A stretch of 8,558 nt of DNA. Source: an uncultured Verrucomicrobiota bacterium. GTDB taxonomy: Bacteria > Verrucomicrobiota > Verrucomicrobiia > Limisphaerales > UBA1096. The stretch lies in the NCBI GenBank assembly GCA_913045395.1, contig CAJWPV010000041.1, forward strand, positions 1 through 8,558, given 5' to 3'. The number at the start of each line of letters is the position of its first letter. The stretch's first letter is position 1. The notes under the pieces were generated by a model that had not been told where the DNA came from, did no database searches, and saw only the letters and a list, made by a program, of their open reading frames with translations. The position numbers and the translations under genes were made by a program. Below are positions 6,670 through 8,558 of this stretch, one piece after another.

Positions 6670-7623
6670 ATGGCCGAGTTTCTTAAAGTGCTAGGGGCGG
6701 TGTTGCCCGTTTTTCTGATCGCGCTGCTTGGCTTCCAGTTGCGGCGGATGGATTGGCTGACCAAGGCGGCCGATGAGAGCCTGCTCAAGGTATCGGTCAA
6801 CGTGCTGCTGCCGTGCCTCGCCTTCAGCAACATCAGCAACAACCCGGAGCTGCTCAAGCCGGAGAACGTCTTGCTGCCACCGGTGGTCGGCTTTTTCTCG
6901 ATCGGCCTGGGCATGGCAGCCGGTTGGCTGGTACGAAAGTTCGCTACCGGCTCGACCGATGCTAGTGGGCGTACATTTGCCATCAGCATCGGCGTTTTTA
7001 ATTTCGGCTTTGTGCCGATTCCGCTTGTCCGGTCGCTGTTCGGCGAGAACGCGGTCGGTGTGCTCTTCGTGTTCAATGTCGGGACGCTGCTGGCGATGTG
7101 GTCGCTTGGCGTGATGCTGCTGCACGGCGACCTGCGCACCGCCATTCGCAAGGCCATCAACGTGCCGGTGGTGACTGTCGTGCTCGCGCTTGTCGTGAAT
7201 GCCACCGGCCTGCATGCGTACATCCCTGGCTTGGCCAACGACACGATCGGAATGCTTGGCCTCTGCGGCATCCCGATGTCGATCCTGCTGATCGGCGCGA
7301 TGATGAAGGATCACTTCGCCGAGTGTGACTTCCGCTCATCGTTCCGCGTGTGCTCAGTCAGCGTGGCGCTTCGGATTGGACTGTTGCCGGTGGTGATGAT
7401 CGCTCTGGCCAAGTGGCTGCCATGCTCGATCGAGCTGCAGCAGGTCCTGCTCGTCCAGGCGGCGATGCCCTCGGCGATTTTTCCGGTATTGATCGCCCGC
7501 CTGTACGGCGGCAACCCGGTCGTCGCGACGCAGGTGGCCATCGTCACCACGCTGGTCAGCTTGGGAACGATACCGCTATGGCTGCGGGCGGGGGCGGCAT
7601 TTGTCGACTTGGACTTCGAGTAG
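6670..7623 (+). CDS. AEC (auxin efflux carrier)-family permease
   Basis: Integral membrane protein of 317 residues with about ten predicted hydrophobic helices in two halves. The N-terminal pattern VLGAVLPVFLIALLGFQLRR, then LLKVSVNVLLPCLAFSNI, and the C-terminal ATQVAIVTTLVSLGTIPLWL are typical of bacterial AEC-family carriers (Mem_trans, PF03547). Characterised bacterial members move malate, malonate or other small organic anions; the substrate here cannot be read from the sequence. The ATG at 6670 sits 19 bases after the previous stop, starts the first helix immediately and has no Shine-Dalgarno sequence. It is the last gene of the cluster: its TAG stop overlaps the left arm of the hairpin at 7622-7658. 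GC content is clearly higher than in the Nramp-like gene two positions upstream, although both encode membrane proteins. Confidence 0.93.
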   Translation: MAEFLKVLGAVLPVFLIALLGFQLRRMDWLTKAADESLLKVSVNVLLPCLAFSNISNNPELLKPENVLLPPVVGFFSIGLGMAAGWLVRKFATGSTDASGRTFAISIGVFNFGFVPIPLVRSLFGENAVGVLFVFNVGTLLAMWSLGVMLLHGDLRTAIRKAINVPVVTVVLALVVNATGLHAYIPGLANDTIGMLGLCGIPMSILLIGAMMKDHFAECDFRSSFRVCSVSVALRIGLLPVVMIALAKWLPCSIELQQVLLVQAAMPSAIFPVLIARLYGGNPVVATQVAIVTTLVSLGTIPLWLRAGAAFVDLDFE

Positions 7624-7658
7624 CGCTTGGTATCCGGTACGCTTGACCAAGCGCTTTT
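7622..7658 (+). terminator. Intrinsic-type terminator built from the repeated AGCGCTTGGT word
   Basis: AGCGCTTGGT (7622-7631) and ACCAAGCGCT (7646-7655) are exact reverse complements. They form a 10-bp stem with a 14-base loop, followed by T residues to 7658. The first two stem bases belong to the AEC stop codon. The T run is short (four including the last stem base), so efficiency may be modest. The right arm also takes part in a second, shorter dyad, CGCTTGACCAAGCG (7640-7653), which could compete with the long stem. Confidence 0.65.
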
Positions 7659-7700
7659 CACGCTTGCAGCCGCCGAGTCATTCGCGTAGGCCAATAGCGC

Positions 7701-8546
7701 ATGCGAGCAACCCTGCTTCTCTCAATCGTCGGTGCGCTGTTCCTTCAGCCCAGTTTGTCCGCGGACGAGTCCCTAAAGGTGATGACTTACAACCTTCGCT
7801 ACGCCAGCAACAGCAAACCCAACGCCTGGCCGGATCGCCTGCCGCACATGGCCGACATCATCAAGAAAACGAACCCTGATATTTTCGGCACGCAGGAGGG
7901 CAAATTTTATCAACTCAAGGAACTCAACGCCAAGATTCCGGGCTACACCTGGTTTGGTACCGGGCGCGACGGCGGGAGCCGTGGTGAGTTCATGGCGATC
8001 TTTTACAAGCCGGAGCGGTTTGATATTTTGGAGTACGACCACTTTTGGCTGTCCGACACGCCGAACGTAATCGCCTCAACAACCTGGGGGCACAGCAACC
8101 GGCGGATGGTGACGTGGATTCGGTTTCTCGATCGCAAAACGAAAAAGCAGTTCTACTTTTGGAACACCCACTTTGATCACCGTGTGCAGCCGGCGCGTGA
8201 AAAGGCGGCGCTGCTGGTGAACAAGAAAGTCGCCACGCTAAAAACCAAGTTGCCGATTCTCTTGGTGGGAGATTTTAATGCTTCAGCCGGGATGAACCAG
8301 GCCTACGACACACTGGTAAAGAACGGCGGCTTCACCGACACGCTGCTTTCGGCGAAGAAGGCTATAAACGCCGAATGGAATACGATGAACGGCTTCAGGC
8401 CAACGCGGAAGGGGGGGCGCCGGATTGACTGGGTATTGGCCAAGGGGCCGGTGTCAATCAGCGAGGCGGAGATCGTGCTATACGATAACAGCAAGCAGTA
8501 CCCAAGTGATCACCAGCCGGTCTCGGCGGTCATCACGCTGGAGTAG
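7701..8546 (+). CDS. Secreted endonuclease/exonuclease/phosphatase-family protein
   Basis: Exported protein of 281 residues with the DNase I-like EEP fold. A signal peptide covers about residues 1-21 (MRATLLLSIVGALFLQPSLSA), with the mature protein starting near Asp22. The catalytic motifs are all present and in order: MTYNLRY with Asn31, GTQEG with Glu66 (metal ligand), FWNTHFDH with His157, GDFNA with Asp191 and Asn193, RRIDWVL with Asp243, and SDHQPV with Asp270-His271. The family hydrolyses phosphodiester or phosphomonoester bonds with a divalent metal; substrates range from DNA to sphingomyelin and inositol phosphates. Export argues for an extracellular or periplasmic phosphoester. It lies 77 bases after the AEC stop, beyond the terminator, so it probably has its own promoter, though I see no clear one. 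The ATG at 7701 is supported by the signal peptide; no Shine-Dalgarno sequence. The gene is complete. Confidence 0.92.
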   Translation: MRATLLLSIVGALFLQPSLSADESLKVMTYNLRYASNSKPNAWPDRLPHMADIIKKTNPDIFGTQEGKFYQLKELNAKIPGYTWFGTGRDGGSRGEFMAIFYKPERFDILEYDHFWLSDTPNVIASTTWGHSNRRMVTWIRFLDRKTKKQFYFWNTHFDHRVQPAREKAALLVNKKVATLKTKLPILLVGDFNASAGMNQAYDTLVKNGGFTDTLLSAKKAINAEWNTMNGFRPTRKGGRRIDWVLAKGPVSISEAEIVLYDNSKQYPSDHQPVSAVITLE

Positions 8547-8554
8547 CGCTTGGC
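8545..8554 (+). repeat. AGCGCTTGGC half-site after the last stop, cut by the window edge
   Basis: The last two bases of the TAG stop (8544-8546) plus CGCTTGGC repeat the arrangement seen after the AEC gene. A complementary ACCAAGCGCT-like arm may lie just beyond 8558 and complete a second terminator hairpin. Confidence 0.45.
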
Positions 8555-8558
8555 TAGG

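Noticed and set aside
1..8558. CRISPR array, tRNA/rRNA, insertion sequence or phage genes
   Set aside because: No regularly spaced direct repeats, no cloverleaf or rRNA-like sequence, and no transposase, integrase or phage motif were seen. The repeated words are short and irregularly spaced.

Overview
The window is chromosomal, GC-rich bacterial DNA holding seven protein-coding genes, one of them cut by the left edge. The mix of a DUF1080 (3-keto-disaccharide hydrolase-type) secreted protein, an atypical Nramp-like transporter, a small conserved His-rich protein and a COG3014-type lipoprotein points to the PVC superphylum, most likely Verrucomicrobiota. The near absence of Shine-Dalgarno sequences fits such a lineage. 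This assignment is inference from family recognition, not a search. I found no tRNA, rRNA, CRISPR array, insertion sequence or phage gene.

Layout. Positions 1-1036 (minus strand) carry a lipoprotein gene that runs off the left edge. After a 100-base divergent gap, an HscA/DnaK-type Hsp70 gene starts at a GTG (1137-2996, plus). It converges with infC, translation initiation factor IF-3 (3691-2993, minus), and the two stop codons share the tetramer TTAA. A 218-base divergent gap holding a plausible infC promoter separates infC from a plus-strand cluster: DUF1080 protein (3910-4683), Nramp-like transporter (4718-6121), small His-rich protein (6123-6650) and AEC-family permease (6670-7623). The gaps inside the cluster are 34, 1 and 19 bases. 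A hairpin with a short T run (7622-7658) closes it. A secreted endonuclease/exonuclease/phosphatase-family protein (7701-8546) follows.

Working together. The four-gene cluster looks like one transcription unit combining a secreted sugar-binding or sugar-cleaving domain, two membrane transporters and a small cytoplasmic protein. The coupling is tightest between the Nramp-like gene and the His-rich gene. Hsp70 and IF-3 are housekeeping-type genes with no functional link visible here.

The two most interesting signals are these. (1) A short palindromic word family, consensus about AGCGCTTGGCCAAGCGCT, occurs far more often than chance, sits directly after the stop codons of four plus-strand genes and builds the terminator hairpin. 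(2) The Nramp-like transporter lacks the canonical metal-binding motifs DPGN and MPH, and carries GSGEL and GTSEL at the equivalent places in the two pseudo-symmetric half repeats. I see no clear evidence of a complete new defence or mobile system.
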